A stretch of 64,000 bases of DNA from Chrysophaeum taylorii (GCA_029834535.1 JAQMWT010000023.1:1-64000); one strand, 5' to 3'. Shown: positions 31,388 to 43,337, counted from the stretch's first letter. Numbers and translations: made by a program. Notes: a model not told the origin generated them from the letters alone.

Positions 31388-32708
31388 TTGGAGATAAGCA
31401 AGCTGGACATCGAGGGCAAGGACCAGCGGCAGTTCGATCGCGAGGTCGCCCTCATCGTCGGAGAGTTGTCGAAGGACCACTATTCCATCAACTCGCTTTC
31501 GTTTGGCCTCGCGGACGACGTGCGCCAGGCCGTGCTACCGACGTTGGAGGAAGGGCGAATGGCGGCAGAGGTATTGTGTACTTCTCTCGGCCACCCCGAG
31601 TCGTTTATCTGCAATTCCGCGCCGAAAGCGACACGCCGTACAAGGAACAGATCCAGCAACTGCGCGACCTGAACCTTTCCCACTGCAAACGGATTCTCCA
31701 ACAGCTCCGCCAAGCCTGCCGACCCGCGCCTCGACCCGAGGAGGCGTTCCACAAGGTCCGGAACATCACGCAAGCCACCACGCCGAAGAAGGAGGGCGAA
31801 TCTTGGGTCCTGACCTACCTCAAGTCGCTGCAGAAGGAGGCTACGGCCTATAAAGCGCTGACGGGAACGTCGATGGATACATCGAGATGATTCACCAAAT
31901 GATCGCCGGACTGGCATCGACGAAGCTGCAGCGAAAAATCCATATGGCACGATGCAATCAGCCCAACCAATACAACACCTTCGCTGAAGTGCAAAGCCCT
32001 GAAGTGCAAAGCCTGATCCTCCGGCACGAGATCCAGTTCGACGCGTGGCAGAAGGCGCACCCCGGCAAGCCCACCAACCCGCCGCCGCGCGACCCGCGCG
32101 ACCGCAGGAAACCCGGCGCATACGCGACGCAGCAGGAAGGGCCCGAGGTAGACGCGGACCCGAGGCCCAGTATGCGAGACAAGGACGCCTGGATGCGGAA
32201 GATGTGCGACTGCGGAAATTTCAAGGTCGACCATACGCGAAACGCGGATGGTTCCCTCCGATGCCCTCGCCCGAACGCGTATAAGCAGGCGATGAAAGCG
32301 CGACGACGGCAGGGACAAGAACCCATCCCTTACGGAGTCTGGAAGAAAGAACAAAAAGCAGCACGAGCCAACGGCGACCGACGACCGCCGGCGAATGCGA
32401 ACGCCACCACGTCGTCGAATGCTGGCGCCGTCCAGGCCAACCAGATTGAAGCGATCGTTGAGTGCGTGCTCGCAGCTCGAAACTCCTCGACCTCGAGTAC
32501 GCAATCGCCGATGGATTACGCGGGGTCTTTCTTTGGGCCTCAATCGATAGACGGCGCATTCGGATGCTCCATCACCGACACCACGCTCCTCGGATCGGCC
32601 AGCAGCACCGACGGCGAGTTTTCGGAGCATTGCGGCCTCCTCCGTGCCCCCGGCGATACCATCGAGCGAACCGCCGCCGAAACCGTGCGCGATGGCTGCC
32701 CCGGCTGA
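31388..32708 (+). pseudogene. Gypsy-A Gag capsid and zinc-binding region
   Basis: KLDIEGKDQRQFDREVALIV and ELSKDHYSINSL begin a capsid-like helical domain that is also present in Gypsy-B and Gypsy-C. It continues in other frames through LNLSHCKRILQQLRQACRP, WVLTYLKSLQKEATAYKAL and IHQMIAGLASTKLQRKIHMA. A possible zinc-binding segment follows: CDCGNFKVDHTRNADGSLRC. Two frameshifts lie near 31600 and 31880. The product would package element RNA in virus-like particles. Confidence 0.7.
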
Positions 32709-34840
32709 CCCGACGTTCGACTCCACGACGGCTCTCGGCGTGGTCCCCGAGGACGAGCTGGACAAAATGCAAGCGGAGATCGCTATCGCACAGGCTAAGC
32801 TCACCTTGCTAGGAGTCCCGCTCCTGAACGAAGAGAACGCCGGGATCCCCGAGACCGACATCGATTCCGAGCCAGTGGTCGACCCGCGATCGCTCACCCC
32901 CCAGGCGCCTGATACCGGTCGGCCCGGTCAAGAGGAGAGCGCGCTATTGCTTCTAGCTAAGCCAGGACTCCGAAACATCGCCGACATCCAGTGGGGACCG
33001 CACGAGTCGGACGCGACATCCTCGGACGTCAGCGACAACTCCGAAGCCTCGAGCTCGCACGCCCAGGAGAAAGATGTTGCCAGTCGCATCAGCGGCGCAA
33101 GCGCGGAGGTCACGCACGACTCGGACGCCGACGTCCCCGACCTCATCGAGGACACGTCTGACAGTGATGACGACTCCGAATCGGGGACGGAAGAACTCGA
33201 CGTCCCCGATCTCATCGATGATGCGTCCGATACCGAGTCGGATCACGACTCCGACGGCCAAGGAAGACCTCGACGCACCCGATCTCATCGATGATGCGCC
33301 CGATACCGAGTCGGATCACGACTCCGACGCAGCCCGTCACTTCCGTAACGCCAACACGGAGGTCCCTCGCGCCTCGGACACGGACGTCCCCGACCTCATC
33401 GATGATGCGTCCGATAGTGACGACGACTCCGACTCGGGAACGGAAGCGACCGATGAGCACCCGTCTGACTCCGACAGCGACGATGACAGCGACGACGATT
33501 CCGACCCCGACGCTAACCGAACGGGATCACCGGAGGCAAATCCACATGACGCCGATGACGAACTCCCCGACCTCATCGACGATGACACCGATTCGGACAG
33601 CGGCAGTTCGGACGAACGGGAAAGCCAACCCGGAGAATTGTTCGATGCCCTATTCAGTCATCCGCGCGGACCCGAAACCGCCACCGCAATAACAGAAGCC
33701 CTCCTCCACGCATTCGCGGGCCCGCGCCGACAAAACCCCACGGATGCTGACGGCGACGCGCCCGACCGAAGCGGCCATGACGCCAACGGCAGCACGCCCG
33801 AGAACGATATCGACCCCGATTCAACGTCGAGGACGACGCCGCACTCTCCCCAAGGGGGTACCCGCCGCGGACTCGGCCGAGAGGTCGGCGGCGGAAGCAG
33901 CGAGTCGCCACCAGTCGAGGAACCCGCCCAGGAACCGAACACGCCAGAACCGGAAGGATCGGAACAAAAAGCCGAAACCGACAGGGAACCCCCGCGCGAA
34001 GCTCGGGAAGAGAGAAGCCTCGGGGAAGTTCGCGGATCGAAAGCGCCCCGCACGCAGTTAAGAAGCGCCAGATTAAGACAGCCGCGCCGAATGTTGGGGA
34101 TGTGGACGAGAGTCAAGCGGCTCTGGAACAAGAAGAGCCCCGAGCGAATCGACCCCCCAGCACGAAACCGAAACAAGACCCCTGACGGTGGCAGGGGCAT
34201 CCCCATACAAAAAGAAGAGAAGCCAATCGACAAGGAGCCCGAGCCACCCAAAGAACGAAAAGAGCATCGGAAAGACGAGGAACTAAGGTTTCCCGAATCC
34301 CCGGCTCGAGAGCGCGAAGAAAGAGGCCGTCGGCTGCTGCGGAGAATCCAAGAGCAACCCGCCGATCAGCGAACGCGCCGACAGAGCTGGTGGTCGAGAG
34401 CTCGCCGAGTCTTCGCGGGACGCGCGCACGTATCGATGCCGATGGCAGGGACGGAGGACGAAGCCATGTGGATGCACTCCTCTTTCGCTTCCATCAACGC
34501 CGAAACGATCGACAGAGACCTGCGCGTCCTTAACTGCTTGGACGCCTGTAGCCTGACGTTCATGCCCATCCATATATTCAACAAGCCGGGCGACTCGTCG
34601 TATGCCACGGTGATCGGTGTGGACGGAATGCCCGACGTCACCTACATCTGTCGCGACCTCGCACGCCTAATGAGAAAGCGAGGGATGTTGCTGGATAGCG
34701 GCGAGCTGCCTTTCGAGCGAACGCTCTTCGGATCGGGAAAGAACACGACCTCGATTTCAGAGTGGATCGCCCTGCGAGTATCCGTTTCGGACGAAATGGC
34801 CGGACCGGTAGTCGCAATCGTGGCAGACACCAACAAATAA
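32695..34840 (+). pseudogene. Gypsy-A acidic repeat region and protease
   Basis: The first part (to 33600) carries five repeats of the type DVPDLIDDASDSDDDS or DAPDLIDDAPDTESD, split by a frameshift between the second and third. After a basic/proline-rich stretch comes a protease-like domain. TVIGVDGMPDVTYICRDLAR has D-G-M in place of the D-[ST]-G triad and is followed by GPVVAIVADTNK. The frame stops at TAA 34838-34840, but the next codons (FQLGARDVRALGAVVDYP) continue the protein as in Gypsy-C, so this is a nonsense mutation. Confidence 0.65.
33110..33600 (+). repeat. PDLIDD minisatellite in Gag
   Basis: Five copies of a unit of about 60 bp encoding [VAL]PDLI[DE]D plus an Asp/Ser run. The acidic [VIL]xDL[IT] pattern resembles SUMO-interacting motifs; this functional reading is inference. 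Confidence 0.7.
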
Positions 34841-35683
34841 TTTCAGCTGGGAGCCCGCGACGTTCGAGCCTTGGGCGCTGTCGTGGATTATCCCCGAGAC
34901 CGAACTTCCTTCTCGCGAACCCAAACAGTCTACCAGATGATGAAGCTCCCGTACGCTGGGGAAATCGTTCGGTCACCCGCCATTCTTTATCGGGCAGCGT
35001 ACGAAAGACACCCTATCGTAGCGCCGATTTGCGGTTTTCGAGGGCAAGCGATGACGCAGAGTCGGAGTCAAGGTGGCAAGAGAGCTCTGCCACCACTGCT
35101 CACTGAGAAGGATCTCCCCTCGCCGCCCCCTCAGCGAGCTTCGGCCGCCGTAACCTTGGCCGAGGACCCGTCTATGCCGAGCAACGACCCGAAAACGTCC
35201 GCGCCCGAGATCCGAGCGTTCGCAACCGGCCCCCAGCGCATCGACCCCGGTCGAACCCACAACATCCCGGTCAAGCTGAGTCAAGCGCTGAAGCCCGGAG
35301 AAGCCTTCGTCGCCACGGCGCCAAGCGTGGAGCACCTCGGCATCGTAGCCGGAACCTGCTCGACGTGTGACCGCTCCGACCCGACCGCGGCCGCAGTGGC
35401 CGTGTCGTCGATGGGTGACACGCCGATGTCGATCATCCCAGATCAAGAGCTCGCACGGGGGGAAATCGTCAACTGCCAAGAAGAAGTTCAGGTGACAACC
35501 CCATTGCCAAGCGCCGACCCTGGAAACGCGCACGAGAACGAGCCCGAGGGCACGGCATCCTTCACGGTCTCGGTCACCAGTTACCCAACTCCAGATCCCG
35601 GAGAACCAGACGGCCAAGCAATCGAACGTCTTCGATCGAGCCGCGTCTGCAAGCCCCGAAGGCGCAGTCGCAAGAGCCGCTGA
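34841..35683 (+). pseudogene. Gypsy-A spacer between protease and MTase
   Basis: RALGAVVDYPRDRTSFSRTQ finishes the protease fold and matches VLGAVVDYPHDRICSYRTQ of Gypsy-C. Then FATGPQRIDPGRTHNIPVKL matches QIEPGRTYNLRVVL of Gypsy-C, the point at which family C cut that element. No catalytic motif is seen in this stretch. Confidence 0.6.
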
Positions 35684-37112
35684 AATCCCGGGCCGCCGAA
35701 CAAGCGATCCTCGACAAACACCAGGCACTCTCCTGGATCCCTCAGAACGTGACTCCCGTCGTGATGTTCTTCGGCGGGATTGGCGGGGGTACACAGGGCA
35801 TCTACCGGAGCAACGAATGGTTCGGAACCGCGTATAAGGTCCTGCTTGTCACGCATCCGACACCGCCAAAAAAGTTCATGAGAGAAACTTCCCAGGGGTA
35901 CCTGTCGTCCAGCACACCCTCGGCGGTCGGTAAGACGTGGTCTTATCTTTGGTCAAAGGTTACCTGCATGAAAGCCTATGGCCCACCGCACTTTTCGTCG
36001 GCACGCCACCATGCGTAGACTCCGCCTTGTGCAACCTTACGGCCCGCGACGCCGGGAAAGGGGTCTCTGCGACCAACTGGACTATCAAGCTTTTCCAGCT
36101 CTCCGGAGTCGGACGCTGGATAATCGAACAGGAGCCTTCCATCCGATCGAAAATCACGCTGCGGCAAGGTTTCATAACCGTCGTCGATCTATGGACGACG
36201 ACGCCGGACCTCATGAGTACCCGTCGGCGCATGATCATCACGAGTTGGCCTCTTCAGCTCATCCGACGTCCCAAAACGTGCGGCACTATTCAAGATACCT
36301 TCGCCGCCAAACTCGGATTCGACCCTTCGCAGCCTCTCATCCAGCGCAACAACTTTGGATGCACGCGAGATGCCACGGCACCGATATACACCATCACGCG
36401 GAACGGAGTGCGAGCAGGACCCGCGCCTTCGGACACCAAAGCGCTCAAACTAGAGATGCTCGCGGAGGCTCTCACGATGCCGCGCGATCTCGCATGGGGT
36501 AAACTCACAGTCACGGACCGAATGAAGCATCTAGCAGCCGTGATACCCCCGTCCGCCATGGCGTACATAGCCCTCGACGCCCACAACGCGTTGCCGCCCA
36601 CGCTCCGTAATATCGGAATCGCGCGCCCGAACGTAGTCACACCAACCGACGAACCTGCCGAAGCATACCTCGTCGAGCGCGCCCCCTCCGACCACACCCG
36701 CACCGGAGTCACCGCACCCGAGCCTCGGAGCGCCCTCGTGAACGCTTCGACTCGCGCAATCCAGTGGGTGCCCAACCGCGACCTCCAGGACAAAGCGAAA
36801 TGGCAACCGCCGGATCTTCCTTTGACCCCTCCGAAGCCCGCTGCATCGGGGACGATGCACTCATCTTCCCAAGGGGGTACCCGCGCGAGCAAAAACGACG
36901 CGACCTCGAAAGGCGAACCGAGGAGGGACGAAAAACCAACCAAGAAACCAACAGGCGACAAGACCAAAGAGCCCGTCCGGTTCAAGTATGAGGAACGGTC
37001 TGACGTGCCATGGAAAAACGCACCAAGGGACAAAGGCGGCTCCCCGCTACCGCAACAGGCCAACCATCTGAAAGGGAACGAGGCCATGATCGTCAAGAAC
37101 CCCACAAATTAA
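35684..37112 (+). pseudogene. Gypsy-A cytosine-5 DNA methyltransferase-like domain
   Basis: VTPVVMFFGGIGGGTQGIY is motif I (AdoMet binding). KVLLVTHPTPPKKFMRE and, after a frameshift, NFPGVPVVQHTLGG follow the motif II-III pattern. ALFVGTPPCVDSALC (cysteine codon near 36012) is motif IV with PPC; RDAGKG lies just beyond, as in many C5-MTases. WIIEQEPSIRSK occupies motif VI, though ENV is not conserved. MSTRRRMIITSW fits motif VIII. APIYTITRNG and RMKHLAAVIPPSAMAYIALD fit motifs IX and X. A frameshift near 35890 and a TAA near 35930 break it. A basic linker (KTKEPVRFKYEERSDVPW) leads into RT. Confidence 0.75.
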
Positions 37113-38051
37113 GAAGTGGACAAGGTAGTCGACGAGCTAGGCATCCCGACCAACTCCCACTTGGACGAGGACGCCAAACTCATGTTGGCGCACTGCGTTC
37201 GATACTATTGGGCCTTCTTCGATCCCATTATGAGGCCCGGGGACCCTCGACGGGTGTCCCTCCGATTCAAAGACACGAACCAAAAGCCCATAGAGACGTC
37301 GCCGTACCGCATCGCTCCAGCCAAGATCGAATATCTTCGCAAGCAGATTTCCGAATGGCGCCGAGGTGGAGTCGTAAGACCCGCCAACTCCCCTCGGGAG
37401 TTCCCGATCTTGATGCTTCCGAAGAAAGGGGCAGAGCTCGGGACATCTAACGCTCTCCACGCGGCCGTCGACATACGTCCGCTCAACGACCCGTTGGGTG
37501 AAGACAGCTGGCCGAACGCGCAGCAAGAGGACGCCATAGCGTTCCGGGCCGGCCGAAAGTACAGGACGCCGATACCATACCACGCCCAAGCGAACCCCGC
37601 GGAGCAAGTCAATCGACTCCTCAAAGCGTTCCTCCGGGCCTGCCTCGAGGGTTGCAGCATCACCGACTGGCCGGCCTTCGTCCGGTACGTGTCGTTTTGC
37701 TACAACCGAAAGTTCACCCCCGGACGCAAATCTCCCCAGTCATGTTGCGCCCGAACCGGCAGCCGACGTTGCCCACGGACTACACCTTGTTGGTTCAGCC
37801 TGACCCCGTTCTCCCGCGACCCCGATCCGACGCGTTGCTGGAAGTCCAGCAGAACTTCCAGTATTACTCGAGAGTAGTCGCTAAGCACATGATCATGCCA
37901 AGAAGACGCAGAAACTCGCTTACGACGCCGAGCACGTTGATGTCGAATACAATGCCAATTCGCACGTATTACTGTAGTTCCGCAGTCCCAAAACAAGCTG
38001 CGACCGGAGTGGCGCGGCCCCTTCCTCATCACCGAGCGTCTGTCGCCCGTT
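37113..38051 (+). pseudogene. Gypsy-A RT fingers fused to integrase C-terminus by deletion
   Basis: EVDKVVDELGIPTNSHLDED through LRKQISEWRRGGVVRPANSP and LPKKGAELGTSNALHAAVD matches the start of Gypsy-D RT. Straight after EDAIAF, near 37545, the same frame continues as KYRTPIPYHAQANPAEQVNR, which in Gypsy-D is the integrase region with the catalytic Glu. RT palm, RNase H and the integrase HHCC and DD parts are gone. The frame is kept across the junction, then shifts near 37720 (LRPNRQPTLPTDYTLL). Confidence 0.85.
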
Positions 38052-38692
38052 TTGTACAAGATCCGATCGGTATGCGGAGCCGCCGAAGAGCGAATCGTGT
38101 CAGTCCAACAGATCACCCCAGTGTCGATGCCTCCCACGCTCGATGCCACGATCCGTCGTCCGAGCCCCGGATTCCGCGACGAGTACGAGCGCGGCAAGTT
38201 CGTCATCTTCCGCATCCCATCGCCCCGAGACCCCGGTTGGCGCAAGAAGCTCTACGTCGCCGAGGTTTTCGAGGATTATGATGATGTTTAAGACCGAGTC
38301 GCCCTCCACTTTTACTCCGATCTGGGCCCGCGCGACGACCCATCGTATTTCGACCCGACCTCACCGCTCGAAGGTCGCACGCTAAGCCCGGAATTCAAGA
38401 CGGCACTCGGTCGCAGCTTCACCCGCACCGAGAAATTAACAACTCAGTGCACCCCTTGCGTTACCGACTTCGGCCCATACGAGATCGACGTCCTGGTTCC
38501 CCGGTTCAAGCTCCAGGGTAAATCAGTTCCTCCTCCGATCGTCCAGCGCGTCAAAGATATTCTCGCGCATAGCGTGCGCCAAGAACAAGAACAAATCCAA
38601 GCTCAACAACGCGCTCATCAGACGCGCGCTCAAGTCCCGTCCACCGACGGTCCGCGCCGAAACTCTCGTCAGTCGCACCACCGCCGTCGCTG
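38052..38692 (+). pseudogene. Gypsy-A pol C-terminal module
   Basis: YERGKFVIFRIPSPRDPGWR, KKLYVAEVFEDYDD and, after an in-frame TAA at 38289, RVALHFYSDLGPRDDPSYF. Gypsy-D has the same module (GKFVVFRIPDRKRSDWRKK, AALHFYSELGPNDDVAYF). Then CTPCVTDFGPYEIDVLVP. The aromatic beta-rich pattern after the integrase suggests a chromatin- or DNA-binding module, as in chromodomain-bearing integrases, but the family is not recognised. Confidence 0.55.
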
Positions 38693-38722
38693 AGGACAGC
38701 TCCTATCAAAGCAGGGGGGTCC

Positions 38723-39034
38723 GGTGGCGGTAACCCTTATACCGCCATCCTTACCCCTAGTTCCTATCGAGTTCTCTACCCCACTTCCTGTTTACTGGAC
38801 TCTACTTCAACCCCTGACGCACGTATTTGCAACGCCACCTGGCGTCTACTTTTTTCAAATCGACTAATCTCAACCACAAATCATTTCACGAGCCTTCGGA
38901 TTGAAGCTCGTGGGCAGTTCGAAGGTTGATCGACAGGAAGGAAGCGCTCCTCAGCCCGCTCGGCACCCTCGAGACGTCGAGGGCACAGTCGAAGTAGGGT
39001 AAGAAGTCAGCGGGCATAATCCTTTCCTGCCGCA
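38723..39034 (+). repeat. Gypsy-A 3' LTR
   Basis: 312 bp ending CCTGCCGCA, followed by the TSD copy GCTCT (39035-39039). The next 58 bp (39040-39097), with CCTTACCCTA repeats, are target DNA before Gypsy-B. Confidence 0.92.
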
Positions 39035-39097
39035 GCTCTGCCCTTTAACCTTACCCTACTCCTTACCCTAATCTGCTTGCGTCAACGCCTTCCTTGC

Positions 39098-41874
39098 TGT
39101 GGCGGTAACCCCTGAACCGCGTTCCTTACCCCTCCTTCTATGGAATTCCATTTCTATATACCCCGGTTCACTGGACTCTCCCTCACCACTGACGCACGTA
39201 CTTACAACGCCACCTGGTGGTTACTCTTTTCGAACAAGCGAATCTCAACCACAAATCCTCTCTCGAGTCTTCGGATTGAAGCTCGTGGGCAATTTGAAGG
39301 TTGGACGACAGGGAGGAAGAGCTCCTCAACCCGTTCGGCACCCTCAAGACGTCGAGGGTAAGGTCGAAGCAGGGTAAGAAGAAAGGGCGCTCAGTCCTTT
39401 CCTGCCGCAGGTGGTGGAGGATATGATATATTGCCATATCGGCGATATCTCCGAACCGGCATCCACAAGCCAAGCGCTGGCAAATCACAAGCGCCGCCGG
39501 TAGTTGCCGCGGGGATTGATCACCCCCGAAGCTCATCACGGCGCTCAAGAGAAGGCGAGCACGAATTACGTGTGCCGTACGGTCGTCGACGAGATCGTAC
39601 GATTGCGTTAAGACACGCACGACATCAAGGGAACCCGACCGAGATCTCGACTCTCGGTATCGCCACCAATTGGGAGCTGAGTGGCCAATTCGAAGCTTCG
39701 CGACGCGGTCCGAGGAGGAGCGTCGAGCACAGCATACGCGTGCAACGTATATTCGTGTGCACCAATAGACGAGCATCGACGTGTCCGACCCGCCCGAAGA
39801 GAACAAGCACCCGATCACAGGAAGAGAGTGAGCGGAGTCGAAGAAAACGGGCCGAACCAACAAGCAGGCCGCGGTAGAGCAGACGTCATCAACGATGCCG
39901 AAGAGACGTCTCATACGCGAGGCAGACGACGTCCCAGCCGATAGAGAAGGCGCAGACGAGAAAGAGCCCCAGCCGACGCAACCGCACGCGCCGGCGCTGG
40001 CCGCCGAAGATTTGCGGGGCCGAGAGAACGAAATACCGGCGGATGCCGAAAAGAAAAAGGAGGGCGAGTCGACGGGCGAGCAGCCAAGCGCCACGACCAC
40101 GACTCGACCCGAACCAGCAGACGAGCGTCCCGCCGAGAGCTCCGAAGAGATTCGGGAGCTGCGAGAGATGATGTCGCTGCTCCTAAACGAGCTGCCGCAT
40201 CAAGTCAGGCAGGACGAAGAAGTGCGAAGTCCATTGCAGGAACGCATCCGAGTACAAGACGAGGAGATTCGGAGGCAAACGCAGGAGCGCGAGGACGAGC
40301 ACGGCCTGCTAGCCCAAGAAACTGCGGCGCAGATCGAGGAGGCGACGGCACGGGCTCGAAACCGTCAACTTCGAAGAGAAGGAAGCCTTTAAGGACGAGC
40401 TACGGCACGCTCGAGAGGCCGCGGCGACCTAGATCCGAGATCACCGGGAGGAATTACGCGCGTTCAAAGAGCGTCGAGAGCCGCGCGCGGAACCACCTCG
40501 ATCCGATGCATCCCGCGAATCGGATCGCTACGAATCCGATTTCGGAGTCGTCATCGCTCAAAGAGCCACCATCTCGAAGCGCGAAACGAGCGAACCGCCA
40601 GCGAGCTCACGAGGAAGAAGAGAAGGGGCCAAGTGAGGCCGACAAGATCGTCGCCGCGTTGGTAAGGGCAGCCGCGGGACAAGGCCCATTCGCCGCCCCG
40701 AACTCCCGAGGCTACGCGCACCCGGCCGCCCAGAGACACCGACGTCTCAAAAGGGGGATGATCAAGCTGGACATCGAGGGAAAGATCAACGGCAGTTCGA
40801 TCACGGAGCAGCCCTCGTCGTGGAGGAATTGGCGAAGGACCACTATTATATAAACCCCTTCTCGTTTGTCTAGTGGATGCCATGCGCCAAGCCGTGATGC
40901 CGACGTCGGAGGAAGGGCGAGAGGCGGCAGAGGCGTTGTGCGTATCCCTGAAACACTCGGAACAGTTCTACTTGGAACGCGCCGAAAACGACCCGGTTTA
41001 CAAGGAAGACATCCAACAGCTCCGTGCGCTCAACGTATCGTACGTGAAACAAGTACTGCAACAGCTCCGCCAGGCGTGCCGACCCGCGCCCCTGCCCGAA
41101 GAATCGTTCCACAATGTCAGATGAATCATACAAGTGACCATGCCGAAGAAGGAGTGCGAGTCATGGGTTATGACCTACCTTAAGTCGCTGCAGAAGGAAG
41201 CCACGGCCTACACAGCTCTCACGGGGACGTCGATGGATAGCATCGAGATGATCCACCAGATGATCACCGGGCTCGCTTCGTCGAAACTACAGCAAAAGAT
41301 CATTCAGGCGCGATGCGACCAGCCCGGCCGGTACAATACCTTCGCCGAGGTGCAGAGCCTGATCCTCCGGAACGAGGTCCAGTATGAAGCCTGGCAGAAG
41401 GCTCACGCCAGCAAACCTATCGCTCCGCCGACGCGCGATGCGCGCGACCGTCGGAAGCCCGGCGCGCACGCGACGCAACAGGAAGAGCCCAATGTGGAAC
41501 AAGCACGACGGCCCAGCATGCGAGACAAAGCGGCCTGGATGAAGGCCGTGAGTAAATGCGGGAATTTCGAGGTCGACCATCAGCGAAACGAGGATGGACC
41601 TACCCGATGTCCTCGTCCGAACGCGTACCGGTAGGCGATGCTGGCGCGGGTGCGGCAGGGACAAGACCCCCTTCGTTCGGAGCCTGGAAGAGACAACAGC
41701 AAGCGGAAGGCGGAAACGGAGACCGACGACCGCCAGAAAACCCAAACGCCACCGTTTCGTCACATGCTGGCGCCGTGCAGTTCAACCAAATCGAGGCTAT
41801 AGTCGATCGCGTGCTCGCGGCCCGCAACTCCTCGAGTTCGAGCACGCAATCATCGATGGAATACGCGGGATCCT
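39098..41874 (+). mobile_element. Gypsy-B: 5' part of a Gypsy-A relative
   Basis: The 5' LTR (39098-39409) starts TGTGGCGG and ends CCTGCCGCA. The primer site GGTGGTGGAGGATATGA and a gag gene follow. It is cut at about 41874 by the 3' end of an element T relative, and no pol is left. Its LTR is clearly diverged from those of Gypsy-A, so it is an independent insertion 58 bp away. Confidence 0.85.
39895..41870 (+). pseudogene. Gypsy-B Gag
   Basis: ATG 39895 (MPKRRLIREADDVPADREGA) opens 165 codons of acidic then coiled-coil sequence (EEIRELREMMSLLLNELPHQ). Frameshifts follow near 40385 and 40840. The capsid part continues with YVKQVLQQLRQACRPAPLP, WVMTYLKSLQKEATAYTAL and QMITGLASSKLQQKII. The zinc segment is CGNFEVDHQRNEDGPTRC. 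The Gag ends in a frame with MEYAGS, where foreign sequence begins. Confidence 0.7.
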
Positions 41875-42111
41875 TGCTTTGTTTGTTCCAGATTTCGCTC
41901 ATCACCGAGTTCAATCTGCGAGGGCGTAGAGATAGAAAATTCCATTTAGGGTTCGGACCCCCCCCTAAGTCTCACACTCACACTTAAAACACCCAAAATC
42001 GCTGTGTCGAACACCGTGCTGCTCTTTGTGTCGTTAGAGGACAGGACGAAAAGCAGCACTACCACTGCCACCATTCTCTACCAGAGGCACATTGATTTTT
42101 ACTGTTCTCTA
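41875..42111 (+). mobile_element. Element T-like 3' end with LTR
   Basis: 41875-41925 matches 13156-13215 (TTCGCTCATCACCGAG, then GCGAGGGCG). 41926-42111 is a 186-bp LTR from TAGAGATAG to GTTCTCTA. The flanks do not form a TSD (left flank is internal sequence), so it is the 3' end of a truncated copy, not a solo LTR. It separates Gypsy-B Gag from a Copia RT relic. Confidence 0.8.
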
Positions 42112-43165
42112 GGTCCGGACGAATACAAGGTCCAAGAGGCCGACGTATCCATTGACGAGTATAAGCTCAAGTGTCTTCAAGGCCTTTCTCCGGAAGACAG
42201 ACAAGCCTACGTCAAGGCCATTACATAGGAACTGCACGATAGTGCACTCCGGTTGCTTCAAGCTAGCTCTACCTGATGCTTCGACTCGTCCAATTGACAG
42301 TCGCCTGGTACTCAAGATCAAGACCAACTCCTCCGGGGAGTATATCAAGCACACGGCTCGGTTAGTCCTGCGTGGCTTCCTAGCTTCACTTGGCGCCGAT
42401 TTCTTTGGGACGTTTAGTCCTGTTCTATGGCAACGATGACCGCTATACGTGTCACTTTAGCTATTGCTGCATACAAGAACTAGCCCGTGTACCACAGTGA
42501 CGTGCCCAACGCGTCCATCCAATCTGATATCGATGCGCACGTCTACGTACAGCTCCTTGAAGGCATCAAGTTACTCGATCCTCTAGACGCCAAATACCGT
42601 GGCCGCCGTTTACCCATACTGCTGAAGTCTATGAACTCAGACTATCTCCTTCTCTCTGGAACAAAAAGATCGACAGCTTCTTTCGGAGTCTAGTATACAC
42701 GCGACTCCATGCGGATACCTTTTTTTTATATGTTCGTACTTCTCCGCACGCTCAATTCGTTATTTGCTGTCTATCTGCGGACGACATTGTTATATTATCG
42801 AACGACGACACACTATGCACTGAGCTCCAAGAAGCACTGCGTAAGCGCTTCTCTATGGAACAGGTCGAGCCAGGTCACACTCTTCTGGAAATGCGTGTCT
42901 TCGGAACGTCGAATGGATATACATCGTTAGACGTTCAAGCCAAGCTAGAAGCACTATTCGATGCCCATATTATATTGAACACACTCACTTCTGAAGCACC
43001 TTACGTTATCAACCTTCACCTACAAGGAAGGTTCCCCTTCCACTGATGTGGAAATTCACATCCATGACCACTTCGCCACTTTACCTGGCAAGTTATTTTT
43101 CATGCAAGTTGCCTGTCGCCTAGATTTCTCCCAAGCTCTAGGACACTGTTCCCGAGTAGAAAGAT
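42112..43165 (+). pseudogene. Copia-type RT relic, second lineage
   Basis: Degenerate plus-strand RT: SRLVLKIKTNSSGEYIKHTA, RLVLRGFLASLGADFFGTFS, HSDVPNASIQSDIDAHVYVQ, ADDIVILSNDDT and VEPGHTLLEMRVFGTSNGY follow the Copia RT order. VACRLDFSQALGHCSR is near the end. It has many stops and frameshifts, and no LTRs are seen. It is clearly older and different from the Copia at 22153-27489. From 43166 to 43337 nothing is recognised. Confidence 0.75.
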
Positions 43166-43337
43166 ACTGCTACTGACGAGTTTTAACCCCTGGTCGCTTT
43201 GGCGGATGCTGACAATGCTTCTTCACTGGCACAGGAAGATAATAAGTCCACTACTAGCTTAGTGCCTTCCACCCGTTCAACTGTTTATGCTGATTTACCG
43301 CCGGCGACCGAAAATGTCGTTAAACTACCTGCCAGCA

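Larger units (their letters stand above)
29665..39034 (+). mobile_element. Gypsy-A: Ty3/Gypsy-type element with MTase and internal pol deletion
   Basis: LTRs at 29665-29975 and 38723-39034 (roughly 94% alike by eye) are flanked by the TSD GCTCT (29660-29664 and 39035-39039). The internal order is tRNA primer site, Gag, acidic repeats, protease, C5-MTase-like domain, RT fingers fused to the integrase C-terminal region, and a conserved C-terminal module. RT palm, RNase H and the integrase core are missing, so it cannot move without help. A purine run (CAAAGCAGGGGGG) precedes the 3' LTR as polypurine tract. Confidence 0.92.
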
